In this document: one piece after another, positions 1 to 7,742 of the stretch
How the letters are laid out: each line of letters opens with the position of its first letter
Numbering within the stretch: the stretch's first letter is position 1
Origin: Lachnospiraceae bacterium
Lineage (GTDB): Bacteria; Bacillota; Clostridia; Lachnospirales; Lachnospiraceae
NCBI GenBank assembly: GCA_015057635.1
Contig: SVEB01000087.1
Coordinates: 1 to 33,086 of the forward strand
Reading direction: 5' to 3'
DNA: 33,086 nt
Made by a program: the position numbers and the translations under genes
The notes under the pieces: model-generated
Told to the model about the DNA's origin: nothing
What the model saw: only the letters and a program-made list of their open reading frames with translations
Database searches by the model: none

Positions 1-9
1 CGCATGAGC

Positions 10-90
10 GGACAAAAAGCTTGGGAATCCTTGATTATCAGACAGTTAAATTCACTGTCTGATAATCAAGGATTCCCAGGCTTTTTGTTC
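10..90. repeat. Long near-perfect inverted repeat / hairpin (possible bidirectional terminator)
   Basis: Bases 10-46 pair with 54-90 around a 7-nt loop. The stem has 37 pairs, only two of them G-T wobbles. An A5 tract at 14-18 and a T5 tract at 82-86 lie in the outer part of the stem, so a transcript in either direction would end in a hairpin followed by U residues, as in an intrinsic terminator. The stem is much longer than usual for a terminator. A palindromic intergenic element (MITE- or REP-like) is the alternative. The upstream gene lies outside the window. Confidence 0.75.
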
Positions 91-172
91 GTCATGAGCC
101 GGACATTCCGGAACACAGATCGCTTTTGCCACGGGGCTCTTCCCTATGAGGTCAAACAGACGGCTGGGGCGC

Positions 173-202
173 CGTAAGGGAGCATGAAAATGCTTCCTTA
201 CG
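173..202. repeat. Short inverted repeat
   Basis: A 12-bp stem (173-184 with 191-202, one G-T pair) closes a 6-nt loop. No T-tract follows, so it is not a typical terminator. The octamer GAGCGGAC occurs just after it (202-209) and also at 6-13, with a one-base-longer variant at 96-104. The two hairpins of this region therefore share flanking sequence. Function unknown. Confidence 0.4.
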
Positions 203-560
203 AGCGGACGGGTGTGAGGAGATTGGACGGGAAGGATGGGATGGATGGATGGACGAGATGGAAGAAGGGATAAGGGGGGAGGATAGAGGAGAGAGAGCGG
301 CAGAAGACTGGTGTAGAATGGAACGTTGATCGACAGGAAGACATGTGTAGAACGGGCAAATGGAAGAGAGGGGGGATGGAAAGCAGAAGGAAGGGTGGAG
401 GGGCGGAAATGTGCGAGGCATGTCCGTTTTATGGGACAGATAGTGGATGAAAAAGAGGGAATAAGGGAAAATAGTAGAGGACTGGGTGAAAAAAGAGTAA
501 AAAAAGAGATAAAAGGGAGAAAAGATGCTATCAAAATAGGAATAAGGAAACTATGTTTTT
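203..560. other. Purine-rich intergenic stretch without a convincing gene
   Basis: The top strand is strongly purine-biased. The 60-base blocks I counted, beginning at 241, 361 and 481, contain only about 8 to 11 pyrimidines each. Open frames exist on both strands, but they encode low-complexity Pro/Ser or Lys/Glu/Gly/Arg protein, lack good ribosome binding sites and look like by-products of the composition. The last part carries the spoIIGA promoter. Confidence 0.6.
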
Positions 561-590
561 ACAAAATATTCATAGCGGTTGGACTATAAT
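558..590 (+). promoter_or_regulatory. Putative spoIIGA promoter with 21-bp spacer (Spo0A-type)
   Basis: TTTACA at 558-563 and a perfect TATAAT at 585-590 are separated by 21 bp. The Bacillus subtilis spoIIG promoter is known for an over-long (22 bp) spacer and needs Spo0A~P. A sequence resembling a 0A box, TTTGTAAAA on the minus strand with one mismatch to TTTGTCRAA, overlaps the -35 element, as in B. subtilis. The hexamers are seen directly; Spo0A control is inferred. Confidence 0.55.
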
Positions 591-619
591 GGAGTTTATC
601 AAATAGAGGTGAGGTGAAC

Positions 620-1462
620 GTGCAACTCGAAGTTTACATTGATGTTCTTTTCTTTGTGAATACGGTGATGGACTTCCTGATTCTTATGATAGTGGACAGA
701 GTGAGAAGGCAGGGGGCATCAAAAAAAAGAATGTTGCTTGGGGCTGCGATCGGAGGGGTTATCGCCTGTGTTTTGGCGGTTGTTCGCCTGCCAATGATCC
801 TGTCATTTTTTATTGCTTATGTTCTGACGGCATTCCTTATTATTCGCATTGTATTTGGAAAGCAGAAGAAAGGGACACTGGTACTGAATGTTATTTACTT
901 GTTGTTTATAACATTCATGCTGGGAGGGGCAATCTCCTCCATTTATACTTACACAAAAGCGGGATATTACATACGTATGATTTTGGCCGGAGACTCGTCA
1001 ATGCGTGGCATCACGCTTCTGATTCTGGCAGCTGCTATAATCTTGTCTGGACTGCTACTGTATCGGAAAACGAGAAGAGAAAAGAAGGACGAAAGTAACA
1101 TATATCCGATTATGATGAAAGTGAACGAGGAAGCAGTAAACTGCAATGCTTTTTTGGATACCGGGAACGGGTTAAGAGATCCGGTTTTCGGGACGCCGGT
1201 TATTCTTGTGGAAAAGAACCTGTTAGGCGATATTTATGAAAGAATCAAAGAGAAAAGGCCGGAGCTGATCAGAGTCATCCCATACCGTTCGGTAGGAAAG
1301 GCAGAGGGACTTCTAATGGGACTTAAGTTAGATGAGCTGATTATTATGAATGGGGAGGAGAAGATATCGAACAGGTCTGTTATCGCTGCATTAAGCGATG
1401 TTTCCCTGGATGGGAAGAGAAGATATCAGGCTCTGCTGCATACAGAACTGTTTCATGGCTAG
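620..1462 (+). CDS. spoIIGA: Sporulation sigma-E factor-processing peptidase SpoIIGA
   Basis: Membrane-bound aspartic protease that cleaves the pro-sequence from pro-sigma-E in the mother cell once a signal arrives from the forespore. The N-terminal half holds about five hydrophobic segments (roughly residues 5-150). The C-terminal half is a retropepsin-like domain with the catalytic Asp-Thr-Gly-Asn motif at about residues 180-183. At 280 aa it has a normal family length. Two GTG starts are possible, at 614 and 620. I prefer 620 because the GAGGTGAG ribosome binding site at 606-613 is then correctly spaced and the N-terminus (QLEVYIDVLFFVN) resembles other SpoIIGA proteins. Its substrate gene sigE starts 50 bp downstream, so the two are almost certainly co-transcribed from the promoter at 558-590. 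Confidence 0.95.
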   Translation: MQLEVYIDVLFFVNTVMDFLILMIVDRVRRQGASKKRMLLGAAIGGVIACVLAVVRLPMILSFFIAYVLTAFLIIRIVFGKQKKGTLVLNVIYLLFITFMLGGAISSIYTYTKAGYYIRMILAGDSSMRGITLLILAAAIILSGLLLYRKTRREKKDESNIYPIMMKVNEEAVNCNAFLDTGNGLRDPVFGTPVILVEKNLLGDIYERIKEKRPELIRVIPYRSVGKAEGLLMGLKLDELIIMNGEEKISNRSVIAALSDVSLDGKRRYQALLHTELFHG

Positions 1463-1512
1463 ACATAGCTGAATTTTTTTCAATTCATCTGTGAGATAGA
1501 AGGGAGTTACAT

Positions 1513-2253
1513 ATGTTATTAAAAATTTCTATTCCGAATAAGTTTCAATTTCGTATGATACCAAACTTTAGGGATCTGATACTGCACAGAAGAGGTGAGA
1601 TTCATTATATCGGTGGCGCAGAGGTGCTTCCGGCACCGTTGGATGCAAAGCGTGAGGCAGACGCAATCGGACGGCTTGGAACAGATGATGATGTTAAGGC
1701 AAAATCCTTACTTGTGGAACATAACTTAAGGCTTGTTGTGTATATTGCTAAGAAATTCGACAATACTGGGGTAGGAGTGGAGGATTTAATATCAATCGGG
1801 ACAATTGGACTGATTAAGGCAATTAACACATTTAACCCGACAAAGAATATCAAGCTTGCTACGTATGCATCGAGATGTATCGAGAACGAGATCCTGATGT
1901 ATCTAAGGAGAAACAGCAAGACGAAACTGGAGGTATCCATTGACGAACCGCTGAATGTTGACTGGGATGGCAATGAGCTTTTGTTATCGGATATTCTTGG
2001 GACGGAAGAAGATGTGATATATAAGAATATAGAAGATGAAGTGGATAAGAAGCTTTTAAGCAAGGCACTTGAAAAGCTGAATGACAGAGAGAAAGTGATT
2101 GTTGAGCTTCGATTTGGTCTTAACAGTGAAGATGGAACGGAACGGACACAGAAAGAGGTAGCAGATATGCTTGGCATCTCTCAGTCGTATATCTCAAGGC
2201 TGGAGAAGAAGATCATTAAGCGGCTAAAAAAAGAAATGTTAAGATGTGAGTAG
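1513..2253 (+). CDS. sigE: RNA polymerase sigma-E factor precursor (early mother-cell sporulation)
   Basis: Directs early mother-cell transcription after engulfment begins. This 246-aa protein is very close to B. subtilis sigma-E. It has an N-terminal pro-sequence of about 30 residues rich in basic and hydrophobic residues, followed by the YIGGAE segment (residues 32-37) where SpoIIGA is expected to cut. Region 2 contains [12 protein letters not shown] and the [19 protein letters not shown] core. Region 4 ends with the helix-turn-helix [18 protein letters not shown]. An AGAAGGGAG ribosome binding site precedes the ATG. It forms an operon with spoIIGA and ends at the terminator at 2259-2321. 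In Bacillus sigG follows directly; here a nuclease gene separates them. Confidence 0.97.
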   Translation: MLLKISIPNKFQFRMIPNFRDLILHRRGEIHYIGGAEVLPAPLDAKREADAIGRLGTDDDVKAKSLLVEHNLRLVVYIAKKFDNTGVGVEDLISIGTIGLIKAINTFNPTKNIKLATYASRCIENEILMYLRRNSKTKLEVSIDEPLNVDWDGNELLLSDILGTEEDVIYKNIEDEVDKKLLSKALEKLNDREKVIVELRFGLNSEDGTERTQKEVADMLGISQSYISRLEKKIIKRLKKEMLRCE

Positions 2254-2258
2254 GATTT

Positions 2259-2321
2259 AAGAAAGACTGTTCTTATTTTGCTCCTCTTTGGAGGATGCAG
2301 GGAAGAATGGTCTTTCTTTTT
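2259..2321 (+). terminator. Rho-independent terminator after sigE
   Basis: The arm AAGAAAGAC (2259-2267) pairs with GTCTTTCTT (2310-2318). Further inner pairing (TTCTT with AAGAA, CTCC with GGAG) extends the stem, and a run of T residues closes it. The placement right after the sigE stop codon fits the end of the spoIIGA-sigE operon. Confidence 0.8.
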
Positions 2322-2337
2322 GCATTTTATAGGTTTT

Positions 2338-2369
2338 TTAACATGAAACACAAGGGGCGCTACTATAAT
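2338..2369 (+). promoter_or_regulatory. Putative promoter of the MBL-fold nuclease gene
   Basis: A perfect TATAAT lies at 2364-2369, about 38 bp before the start codon. The best -35-like hexamer is TTAACA at 2338-2343, with a 20-bp spacer that is longer than ideal. The -10 is convincing; the -35 is weak. Confidence 0.45.
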
Positions 2370-2407
2370 CTAATAAAAGGATTTGAATATAAGAACAGGG
2401 GAAAGGC

Positions 2408-4012
2408 ATGAAGATATTATTTATTGGCGCAGATCATGAGGTTACAGGGAGCTGTCACTATGTGGAGGCAAATGGAAAGCATATCTTGGTGGACTGTGGC
2501 ATGGAGCAGGGAGAAGACATATATGAAAATTATGAAATACCAATTAATCCTTCGGATATCGATTATGTGCTTCTGACTCACGCTCATATTGATCATACAG
2601 GGCTTCTCCCACTTATGTATGCAAGAGGATTTCGTGGAACGGTGATTACAACGGATGCTACCCGCGATCTGTGTGACATCATGCTGCGGGATAGTGCGCA
2701 TATTCAGATGTTTGAGGCGGAGTGGAGAAACAGGAAAGCGAAACGTGCCGGTCAGAATGAGATAGTTCCACTTTATGATCTTGCAGATGTTATCGGTGTA
2801 ATGAAACTGTTTCATCCCTGTCATTATGATGAGATATTAACATTAGAGGAAGGAATAGAGGTTCGATTCTCAGATGTTGGCCATTTGCTTGGTTCTGCCT
2901 GCATTGAGCTGTTTTTGGAGGAAGGAGGGGTTAAGAGGACGATTGTATTCTCCGGTGATGTAGGGAATATTAATCAGCCTCTTGTAAAAGATCCAACGTA
3001 TCTGACAAATGCGGATTATGTGGTGATGGAATGTACCTATGGAGATCGGACACATGAGAAACGAATTGATTATGCAGGAGAGCTGGCTGATATTATTGAA
3101 GAGACGTTCAATCAGGGTGGAAATGTAGTCATACCTTGTTTTGCAGTGGGCAGGACACAGGAGATGCTTTATTTTATGCGCAAGATAAAAGAGGAACGGC
3201 GAATGAGAAGGCATCTGGATTTCCCGGTGTACGTGGACAGTCCGCTCGCAGTGGAAGCGACGAATATCTTTCATAAGCATATGATAAACTGTCTGGATGA
3301 AGAGGGAATGGAATTAATACGGAGGGGAATCAATCCAATTGGCTTCCCGAATTTAAAGATTGCAGTAAGCTCGGATGAGTCAAAGCATATCAATGCAAAT
3401 TATGAGTCAAAAGTTATTCTGTCTGCATCCGGAATGTGTGAGGCTGGACGGATCAGACATCATTTAAAACATAATTTATGGAGAAAGGAATGCACGGTCT
3501 TATTTGTGGGATACCAGGCTGTTGGAACATTAGGAAGAAGGCTGTTAGACGGTGCGGAGAATGTGAACCTGTTTGGAGAGACAATTGAGGTTCAGGCATC
3601 CATTCGCAAGCTTGATGGAATAAGCGGGCATGCGGATCAGCAGGGGCTGATTGAGTGGGTGAAGGCATTTAAGCCAAAACCGAAGTGTATCTTTATCGTA
3701 CATGGAGAAGATAATGTATGCAATGTGTTTGCGAATTTATTGACGAAGGATTATGGATATAAAGTAGCAGCGCCATATAGTGGCACCTCCTATGACTTGA
3801 TCACCGGTGAAGTGATCAACGAAGCATCAGGAAAGAAAATCATAAGTCAGATTCCGGAAGTAAAGAAAACACCAAAGGCAGTATATGCAAGGCTGATTGC
3901 GGCGGGACAGAGGCTTGCTACGGTGATCCGTCATAATGAGGGCGGAGCGAATAAGGATTTAGCAAAGTTTGCGGATCAGATTAATGCGCTATGCGATAAG
4001 TGGGATCGTTAA
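2408..4012 (+). CDS. Beta-CASP metallo-beta-lactamase-fold RNase (CPSF-73/RNase J superfamily)
   Basis: Predicted zinc-dependent nuclease acting on RNA in the cytoplasm. The 534-aa protein opens with the MBL fold. The HAHIDH zinc motif is at residues 58-63, a further histidine is in SDVGHLLGSACIEL, and FSGDVGN supplies the bridging aspartate. A beta-CASP domain follows (VPCFAVGRTQEMLY onward), with SASGMCEAGRIRHH. The RMMBL motif SGHADQQGL supplies a late histidine. The C-terminal ~90 residues are an extra segment of unknown role. It has its own promoter-like sequence and sits between sigE and sigG, an arrangement that differs from Bacillus. Close relatives are the short KH-less beta-CASP RNases of bacteria such as Thermus. 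The exact substrate is unknown. Confidence 0.88.
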   Translation: MKILFIGADHEVTGSCHYVEANGKHILVDCGMEQGEDIYENYEIPINPSDIDYVLLTHAHIDHTGLLPLMYARGFRGTVITTDATRDLCDIMLRDSAHIQMFEAEWRNRKAKRAGQNEIVPLYDLADVIGVMKLFHPCHYDEILTLEEGIEVRFSDVGHLLGSACIELFLEEGGVKRTIVFSGDVGNINQPLVKDPTYLTNADYVVMECTYGDRTHEKRIDYAGELADIIEETFNQGGNVVIPCFAVGRTQEMLYFMRKIKEERRMRRHLDFPVYVDSPLAVEATNIFHKHMINCLDEEGMELIRRGINPIGFPNLKIAVSSDESKHINANYESKVILSASGMCEAGRIRHHLKHNLWRKECTVLFVGYQAVGTLGRRLLDGAENVNLFGETIEVQASIRKLDGISGHADQQGLIEWVKAFKPKPKCIFIVHGEDNVCNVFANLLTKDYGYKVAAPYSGTSYDLITGEVINEASGKKIISQIPEVKKTPKAVYARLIAAGQRLATVIRHNEGGANKDLAKFADQINALCDKWDR

Positions 4013-4093
4013 TAAAAAAAGTGGAAATAATTGCAAGGTCTTTTTTGGTATAAAGAGCACGAAAAAAGAGAATCATTTATTCATGACAGTGTG

Positions 4094-4122
4094 ATGAAGT
4101 ATTAGGTTATTGCACCATATTA
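4094..4122 (+). promoter_or_regulatory. Possible forespore-type (sigma-F/G) promoter of sigG
   Basis: TGAAGT (4094-4099) and CATATTA (4116-4122) are 16 bp apart and resemble the sigma-G elements TGAATA and CATACTA. A GGAGG ribosome binding site follows at 4143-4147. sigG is read by sigma-F and sigma-G in Bacillus, so the context is right, but the match is imperfect. Confidence 0.35.
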
Positions 4123-4154
4123 CAACATGTATAAAATGATTCGGAGGTTTCATT

Positions 4155-4937
4155 ATGGCTCTTTATAAGGTTGAGATTTGCGGAGTAAACACATCCAAGT
4201 TGCCACTGCTTAAGGCGGAGGAGAAAGAGCTTCTGTTTGAGCGGATACGACAGGGAGACAAAGATGCCAGGGAACTTTATATTAAAGGCAATCTAAGGCT
4301 TGTGTTAAGCATTATTCAACGATTTTCCAGTAGTAATGAAAATGTAGATGACTTATTCCAAATTGGTTGTATAGGATTGATGAAAGCAATTGATAATTTC
4401 GATGTGACGCAGGGAGTTAAGTTTTCTACTTATGCCGTCCCTATGATCATAGGGGAAATCAGAAGGTACTTAAGAGATAATAATTCCATCCGTGTCTCAA
4501 GGTCTTTAAGAGATACCGCTTACAAAGCAATTTATGCGAAAGAGGCCCTGCTTAAGAAATACGATAAAGAGCCTACCGTATGTGAGATCGCTGCGGAAGT
4601 GGGGATTAATCAGGAGGATATCGTGGCGGCGTTAGATGCTATTCAGAGTCCGGTATCCCTTTATGAGCCGGTTTATTCAGAAGGCGGAGACACGCTTTAT
4701 ATCATGGATCAGGTAAGTGATAAGAAAAATAAAGAGGAAAACTGGATTGAAGAGATTTCCTTAAAAGAAGCAATGTCACGGCTGTCAGCAAGAGAAAATA
4801 ATATTATCAATCTTCGTTTCTTTCAGGGAAAGACCCAGATGGAAGTGGCGGAAGAAATTCATATATCTCAGGCACAGGTAAGCAGACTTGAGAAAAATGC
4901 ATTAAAAAATATGAGAAATTACCTAGTGGAACGCTAG
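4155..4937 (+). CDS. sigG: RNA polymerase sigma-G factor (late forespore sporulation)
   Basis: Late forespore sigma factor controlling spore-protection and germination genes. The 260-aa protein begins with KVEICGVNTSKLPLL, the characteristic N-terminus of sigma-G. It contains region 2 (NLRLVLSIIQRF, DDLFQIGCIGLMKAIDNF, FSTYAVPMIIGEIRRYLRDN), region 3 (IRVSRSLRDTAYKA) and region 4 with FFQGKTQMEVAEEIHISQAQVSRLEK. The N-terminal segment preceding region 2 is where sigma-G differs from sigma-F, and it supports this assignment. The gene stands alone with a clear GGAGG site and is closed by the hairpin at 4991-5025. Confidence 0.97.
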   Translation: MALYKVEICGVNTSKLPLLKAEEKELLFERIRQGDKDARELYIKGNLRLVLSIIQRFSSSNENVDDLFQIGCIGLMKAIDNFDVTQGVKFSTYAVPMIIGEIRRYLRDNNSIRVSRSLRDTAYKAIYAKEALLKKYDKEPTVCEIAAEVGINQEDIVAALDAIQSPVSLYEPVYSEGGDTLYIMDQVSDKKNKEENWIEEISLKEAMSRLSARENNIINLRFFQGKTQMEVAEEIHISQAQVSRLEKNALKNMRNYLVER

Positions 4938-4990
4938 GAAATAAAAATAAGAAGCCGGACGGGATAGACATTCTGTTCTGTGTATAATAA

Positions 4991-5025
4991 AATAGAGAGT
5001 GTATGGGAATATACTCTCTATTTTT
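4991..5025 (+). terminator. Rho-independent terminator after sigG
   Basis: ATAGAGA and GTAT (with a two-base bulge) pair with ATAC and TCTCTAT around a GGGAAT loop, followed by a T5 tract. It lies 54 bp after the sigG stop codon. Confidence 0.75.
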
Positions 5026-5029
5026 AATT

Positions 5030-5308
5030 ACGGAGTCTGGCGGGAGATATCACTTTTAGACGGGGGCAATAAGCGATATGGAACATAAAAGAAAAAGTGT
5101 ATCAATTGCTTGATCAAGAAACGATAGAAATTGATAAAAAGCAGATGAAAACAGTTGCTGATAAAAACAGCGATCAATAAAAGAAACGGATTATAAAACC
5201 AGTTAAAGTTATTGTAGCTGCCTGTACAGGATGAAGTAAGAGGTACATATTAATAAAAAGAAAAGGAGTAAAAAAACATACATAAAATATACCAATAGGA
5301 GAAGAAAG
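5030..5308. other. Intergenic region with a short possible gene remnant
   Basis: No complete gene is seen in these roughly 280 bases. One frame around 5097-5180 stays open for about 28 codons from a GTG and reads VYQLLDQETIEIDKK and onward before a stop. It has a protein-like composition but no good ribosome binding site, so it may be the eroded end of a lost gene. The ribosome binding site of the next gene (GGAGAAGA) lies at the end. Confidence 0.35.
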
Positions 5309-6469
5309 ATGAATAACTTTAGATTTCATGCTTACACCGATATCTTTTTTGGAAAAGGACAGATTCAGAATCTTCCGGAGATTTTAAATCGTTTTGGAAA
5401 ACGTGTGCTTTTAGTTTACGGTGGGGGGAGCATCAAAAGAAACGGTATCTACGATCAGATACAGGAATTACTAAAAGGCTTTGAAATCACAGAATTATCG
5501 GGAGTGGAACCAAATCCTCGTATTACAACGGTGCGAAAAGGTGTTGAATTATGCAAGGAAAAGAAGATTGATGTGGTGCTTCCGGTAGGGGGTGGCAGTA
5601 CAATTGACTGTAGTAAAGTGATCGCCGGCGGTGCTTATTATGACGGAGATCCATGGGATCTGGTACTAGATTCCAAGAAAATAGGCAAGGTACTTCCGAT
5701 CGTTACGATTCTGACTCTTGCTGCTACCGGTTCTGAGATGAACAAGAATGCGGTTATCAGTAATGTGGAGCTGAATGAGAAGTTAGGAACATCCTCACTT
5801 GATTTCATCCCTCAGGCATCTATTTTAGACCCTGAATATTTATACACACTTCCGGCTATTCAGACAGCAGCGGGAACAGCAGATATTATGTCTCATGTAT
5901 TCGAAAATTACTTCAAGACTATGACCTCCGCATTTATCCCCGATCGTTTTGCCGAAGGAATTTTAGAGGCATGTATCAAATACGGAAAAATCGCATTGGA
6001 AAAACCGGATGATTACGAAGCAAGGGCAAATTTAATGTGGGCAAGTACAATGGCGTTAAATGGTTTAGTAGGAGCAGGAAATGGTGCAGCATGGAGCTGT
6101 CATCCGATTGAACATGAATTAAGTGCATTTTATGATGTGACACACGGTGTTGGTCTTGCAATCCTGACACCGAGATGGATGCGTTATATCTTAAGTGAGA
6201 ATACGGTAGATCGTTTTGTGATGTATGCTGAAAATGTATGGCATCTGCCAGCGAGTGAGGATAAGTTTGCTCTTGCTAATCAGGCAATTGATCTGACCGA
6301 AAACTTCTTTAAGGAATGCGGCATTCCGATGACGCTTACGGAACTTGGCATTGATGATTCCAAGTTTGATATTATGGCAGAGAAAGCAGTAAAGAACGGC
6401 GGACTTCACCGTGCATACGTATCTCTTGATAAAGAGGATGTTATTAAAATTTTTAAAATGTGTCAGTAA
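5309..6469 (+). CDS. Iron-containing alcohol dehydrogenase (butanol dehydrogenase-like)
   Basis: Group III NAD(P)H-dependent alcohol dehydrogenase, likely reducing an aldehyde to the alcohol in fermentation. The 386-aa length matches BdhA/BdhB/YugJ enzymes. The N-terminal nucleotide-binding domain has the GGGS motif (residues 94-97, in VGGGSTIDCSK). The iron ligands are visible as D192 and H196 (TADIMSHVFENY), H265 (CHPIEHEL) and H279 (THGVGLAILTP). It has its own GGAGAAGA ribosome binding site and its own terminator, so it is probably monocistronic. Substrate chain length and cofactor choice cannot be read from the sequence. Confidence 0.92.
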   Translation: MNNFRFHAYTDIFFGKGQIQNLPEILNRFGKRVLLVYGGGSIKRNGIYDQIQELLKGFEITELSGVEPNPRITTVRKGVELCKEKKIDVVLPVGGGSTIDCSKVIAGGAYYDGDPWDLVLDSKKIGKVLPIVTILTLAATGSEMNKNAVISNVELNEKLGTSSLDFIPQASILDPEYLYTLPAIQTAAGTADIMSHVFENYFKTMTSAFIPDRFAEGILEACIKYGKIALEKPDDYEARANLMWASTMALNGLVGAGNGAAWSCHPIEHELSAFYDVTHGVGLAILTPRWMRYILSENTVDRFVMYAENVWHLPASEDKFALANQAIDLTENFFKECGIPMTLTELGIDDSKFDIMAEKAVKNGGLHRAYVSLDKEDVIKIFKMCQ

Positions 6470-6516
6470 GATCATGGCTGTGGCCAATGAAGATAGGATA
6501 AGATGACAGTGTAAAG

Positions 6517-6562
6517 AAAGCTTTGGCTTTTCCATTTATAAGGAGAAACCAAAGCTTTTTTC
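6517..6562 (+). terminator. Rho-independent terminator after the alcohol dehydrogenase
   Basis: AAAGCTTTGG (6517-6526) pairs with CCAAAGCTTT (6549-6558). Partial inner pairing continues the stem and a run of T residues follows. Confidence 0.8.
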
Positions 6563-6769
6563 TAATTCTAAAAAAATATGGGAAATAAGGGTTAGCAATA
6601 CAGTTTTGATAGATAAAATGACCATAAAAACTACCATTATAGTACAAATTAATCCTATTTCAGGGGATAAAAGGGTAATAAAGTGATGAAAAGTAAGAAT
6701 ATGTAATGAAATATAAAAAAATACATAAAAAAAGAAAATTCGTATTAATAATTAAAAAAAATACCATTA

Positions 6770-6798
6770 TTGACAACAATTCATAATAGTGTTATCTT
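6770..6798 (+). promoter_or_regulatory. Sigma-A-type promoter of the Mrp/Mbh-like operon
   Basis: A perfect TTGACA at 6770-6775, a 17-bp spacer and TATCTT at 6793-6798. It stands in AT-rich DNA and predicts a start near 6805, leaving an untranslated leader of about 125 nt before the first gene. Confidence 0.7.
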
Positions 6799-6859
6799 AA
6801 TAGGCAGAGATTTTGGATTGCATACATATATAATAAGAAGAAACAGGTGTATTTCAGAC

Positions 6860-6879
6860 GACGGTTAGCAATAGCCGTC
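6860..6879 (+). promoter_or_regulatory. GNRA-capped hairpin in the operon leader
   Basis: Eight base pairs (GACGGTTA with TAGCCGTC, one G-U) close a GCAA tetraloop, a stable RNA fold. It lies in the 5' leader between promoter and first gene and is followed by ATTTTAC, a weak U-tract. It could be an mRNA-stabilising stem or an attenuator. I recognise no known riboswitch class around it. Confidence 0.45.
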
Positions 6880-6931
6880 ATTTTACTTGTCAAAATATAT
6901 GTAGGGGTTCCGGAAAGGGTAGGTAGAGAAA

Positions 6932-7393
6932 ATGTATATCTTATTCTTCTTGTTATGGGTTGTCTTTAATGGGAAAATCACAGTTGAGATTACGTTGTTA
7001 GGTATCGGCATAGCAGCGGTTATGTACTGGTTTATATGCAAGTACATGGACTATAGTCCAAAGACTGAATTAAAAATTGCGAAAAACTTCTTCCGCGGAA
7101 TCTGGTATGTCCTTGTGCTTGTATGGGAAATTATCAAGGCAAACTTCCAGGTTATGAGTTTAATTGCTTCCGCTAAGGTTGAAGTGGAACCGACAATTGT
7201 GCGTTTCAAGACAGATCTGAAAACAGAGGCTGCAAAGGTAGCATTAGCTAATTCCATCACATTAACACCAGGTACTATCACAGTTACATTAGAAGGTGAT
7301 GAATACCAGGTTCACTGTCTGGATAAAGAGTTGGCTGAAGGCATGGAAGATTCCACCTTCGTAAAGCTGCTTCGAAAAATGGAACAAGTTTAA
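6932..7393 (+). CDS. Na+/H+ antiporter subunit E (MnhE/MrpE; MbhA-like)
   Basis: Small membrane subunit of multisubunit cation/proton antiporters, also found as MbhA in Mbh-type hydrogenases. The 153-aa protein has two N-terminal hydrophobic segments (about residues 1-38), a third at about 55-75, then a soluble domain with the family signature NSITLTPGTITV (about 107-118). It is the first gene of a ten-gene operon, preceded by AGGTAG. The next gene follows after 12 bp. Confidence 0.9.
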   Translation: MYILFFLLWVVFNGKITVEITLLGIGIAAVMYWFICKYMDYSPKTELKIAKNFFRGIWYVLVLVWEIIKANFQVMSLIASAKVEVEPTIVRFKTDLKTEAAKVALANSITLTPGTITVTLEGDEYQVHCLDKELAEGMEDSTFVKLLRKMEQV

Positions 7394-7405
7394 AGGAGGA
7401 AAGCG

Positions 7406-7741
7406 ATGGGAACTTTAGATCAGGCTTATCATGCGTTATTTGTTGGTGCGATTATCGTACTAGCTATTATGATTTGCTGCTGTTTAGTCCGTGCGATTAT
7501 CGGACCTAGTATTGCAGACCGAATTGTTGCTATCAATATGATTGGAACCATGACTATCATGATCATAGCGATTCTTGCCATTGAAATGAAAGAATCCTAT
7601 CTTGTGGATGTATCCATCATTTATGCAATGATTAGTTTCCTTGCAGTTGTCGTATTAACCAAAGTATATATGGGAGTGTACAAGGAAAGAGCCGAAAAGG
7701 CGAAATTAGAAAACAAACATCAGGAAGAGGAGGCGAAGTAA
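7406..7741 (+). CDS. Na+/H+ antiporter subunit F (MnhF/MrpF; MbhB-like)
   Basis: Three-helix membrane subunit of Mrp-type antiporters. The 111-aa protein contains the family core CLVRAIIGPSIADRIVAINMIGT (split here over about residues 24-46) and a charged cytoplasmic tail. It has an AAAGGAGG ribosome binding site 7 bp before the ATG. The downstream mnhG-like gene starts 1 bp after the stop, indicating tight translational coupling. Confidence 0.9.
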   Translation: MGTLDQAYHALFVGAIIVLAIMICCCLVRAIIGPSIADRIVAINMIGTMTIMIIAILAIEMKESYLVDVSIIYAMISFLAVVVLTKVYMGVYKERAEKAKLENKHQEEEAK

Positions 7742-7742
7742 C

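Noticed and set aside
52..534. 160-residue minus-strand open frame (Pro/Ser/Leu/Phe-rich)
   Set aside because: Low-complexity product of the polypurine top strand, overlapping the hairpin; no ribosome binding site and no recognisable domain.
326..589. 87-residue plus-strand frame before spoIIGA
   Set aside because: Composition is driven by the purine bias, it runs into the spoIIGA promoter, and it has no convincing ribosome binding site.
1605..2177. Long minus-strand frame antisense to sigE
   Set aside because: sigE is certain on the plus strand; the antisense frame is Ser-rich with no domain and reflects codon usage.
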